Notes under the pieces: generated by a model
What the model saw: only the letters and a program-made list of their open reading frames with translations
Told to the model about the DNA's origin: nothing
Databases searched by the model: none
Program-made: the position numbers and the translations under genes
NCBI GenBank assembly: GCA_031268255.1
Contig: JAIRXO010000129.1
Coordinates: 1 to 5,078, forward strand
Reading direction: 5' to 3'
DNA length: 5,078 bases
Source: Spirochaetaceae bacterium
Lineage (GTDB): Bacteria; Spirochaetota; Spirochaetia; Treponematales; Breznakiellaceae
Shown: piece after piece, positions 4,228-5,078 of the stretch
Position numbering within the stretch: the first letter of the stretch is position 1
Layout: each line of letters opens with the position of its first letter

Positions 4228-5078
4228 ATGAATAAGTTTTTTTGCAGGCTAAGTGTCCTGCTCCTGGCTGCCTTGGCGGGCTGTTCCAGTTCACAGGTGG
4301 CCTATGTCGATACTATCCCCTGGGACGCCGAATTCGATGTAGTGGTTATAGGTTTTGGCGGCGCCGGGGCATCGGCCAGCATTGCCGCCGCCGAAGCGGG
4401 GGCCAGGGTACTGTTAACCGAAAAAGCGCCCCTGGGCCACGAGGGGGGTAACAGCCGCTATTCGTATCAATTGGTGCGGAATTACGGTACCTACGAAGCC
4501 GGTGTAGCCTATGTAAAGGCCGAGAGCGCGGGCTTTGATCATATGACCGATGAGATCATCGACTTTATCGTCCGGGGGTCTATGGAAAATTCCGGCTGGC
4601 TCAAGTCGGTGGGTCTGGCCCCGGTCAACCGTGTCATGAAGCCCCTGGGGGAATACCCCGAATTCCCCGGTGCGGATCAGGTATTTATGGATCTGGTAAC
4701 GGACGAATCCCTGACCAGCGAAAAACCCTACTGGGCAAACCTGCGTAAGGGGGTGGTGGATCGGCAGGACAAAATCAGCGTGTGGTTTGAAGCTCCGGCC
4801 AAACACCTGATTCAGGACCCCTTTACCAAGACCATCGTGGGGGTACAGATCGAAAAAGGGGGCCAGATGCTGAATGTCCGGGCCAAGAACGGCGTGGTTA
4901 TGGCCTGCGGTGGCTTTGAGAATAACGAGACTATGATAGAATACTACACCCAGCGGGAGCGGCTATACCCCATGGGGACCCTCTACAATACCGGTGACGG
5001 CATCAGGATGGCTCTGGAGGCGGGAGCCGACCTCTGGCACATGAACGCCCTCTCAGGTCCTTTTGTCACCGTTAAAGC
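4228..5078 (+). CDS. Lipoprotein flavin-dependent reductase, fumarate reductase/flavocytochrome c family (3' end beyond window)
   Basis: This is an exported FAD-dependent oxidoreductase of the FAD_binding_2 type (fumarate, urocanate and related reductases, and 3-ketosteroid dehydrogenases). Only 283 codons are in the window; family members are usually about 450-600 aa. Residues 1-18 form a signal peptide (K3, R7, then a leucine-rich core) ending in the lipobox LAGC, so C19 would be lipidated and the enzyme anchored at the cell surface or periplasmic face. The dinucleotide-binding fold starts at about 37, with GFGGAG (42-47) and the ribose-binding E65. GGNSRYS (73-79), ACGGFENN (227-234, second FAD contact) and TGDGIRMALEAGA (255-267) are family landmarks. 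Substrate-binding and catalytic Arg residues lie mostly beyond the edge, so the substrate is unknown. No N-terminal heme or FMN-binding domain precedes the flavoprotein domain. Regulation is probably by the divergent TetR. Confidence 0.9.
   Translation, partial: MNKFFCRLSVLLLAALAGCSSSQVAYVDTIPWDAEFDVVVIGFGGAGASASIAAAEAGARVLLTEKAPLGHEGGNSRYSYQLVRNYGTYEAGVAYVKAESAGFDHMTDEIIDFIVRGSMENSGWLKSVGLAPVNRVMKPLGEYPEFPGADQVFMDLVTDESLTSEKPYWANLRKGVVDRQDKISVWFEAPAKHLIQDPFTKTIVGVQIEKGGQMLNVRAKNGVVMACGGFENNETMIEYYTQRERLYPMGTLYNTGDGIRMALEAGADLWHMNALSGPFVTVK

Overview
This window looks like chromosomal DNA from an anaerobic, probably host-gut-associated bacterium of moderate GC content (around 50% by eye). A treponeme-like spirochaete is my best guess, with a clostridial-type Firmicute as the alternative. 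The guess rests on a lipoprotein-type fumarate-reductase-like flavoprotein, on clostridial-looking metal sensor and pump sequences, and on short dispersed-type inverted repeats. It is inference, because no rRNA or other taxonomic marker is present.

Layout. (1) Positions 1-117 hold three consecutive hairpin-forming inverted repeats of related sequence. The reading frame of an ArsR/SmtB-family metal sensor (39-467, +) runs through them. (2) After a 71-bp gap containing a TTGAACA/TGTTCAA inverted repeat and a perfect 12-bp palindrome comes a complete P1B-type Zn/Cd/Pb-exporting ATPase (539-2677, +). (3) A convergent two-gene minus-strand operon ends 16 bp beyond the ATPase stop. It consists of a TetR-family repressor (4078-3431) followed, with an ATGA stop/start overlap, by a divergent uracil-DNA-glycosylase-fold protein (3434-2694). 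(4) Divergent from tetR, a gene for a lipoprotein flavin-dependent reductase of the fumarate reductase/flavocytochrome c flavoprotein family starts at 4228 and runs off the right edge.

How the genes work together. The sensor and pump form a standard metal-resistance pair. The sensor carries both the CVC (alpha-3) cysteine motif with an N-terminal cysteine and a complete SmtB-type alpha-5 zinc site. The pump carries the CPC, Lys and Asp residues that mark zinc/cadmium/lead specificity. On the right, the tetR/reductase intergenic region is well resolved: a strong sigma-70-like promoter (TTGACA-N16-TATACT), then immediately downstream a 35-bp inverted repeat (15-bp arms, 13/15 matching), then a strong Shine-Dalgarno and the reductase start. 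The simplest model is that the TetR protein represses the reductase, and possibly itself, and responds to a ligand related to the reductase substrate.

The least ordinary points are the repeat-derived N-terminus of the metal sensor, the neatly placed TetR operator, and the non-canonical UDG-like protein coupled to a TetR regulator. I see no clear evidence of an entirely new multi-gene system in these 5 kb.
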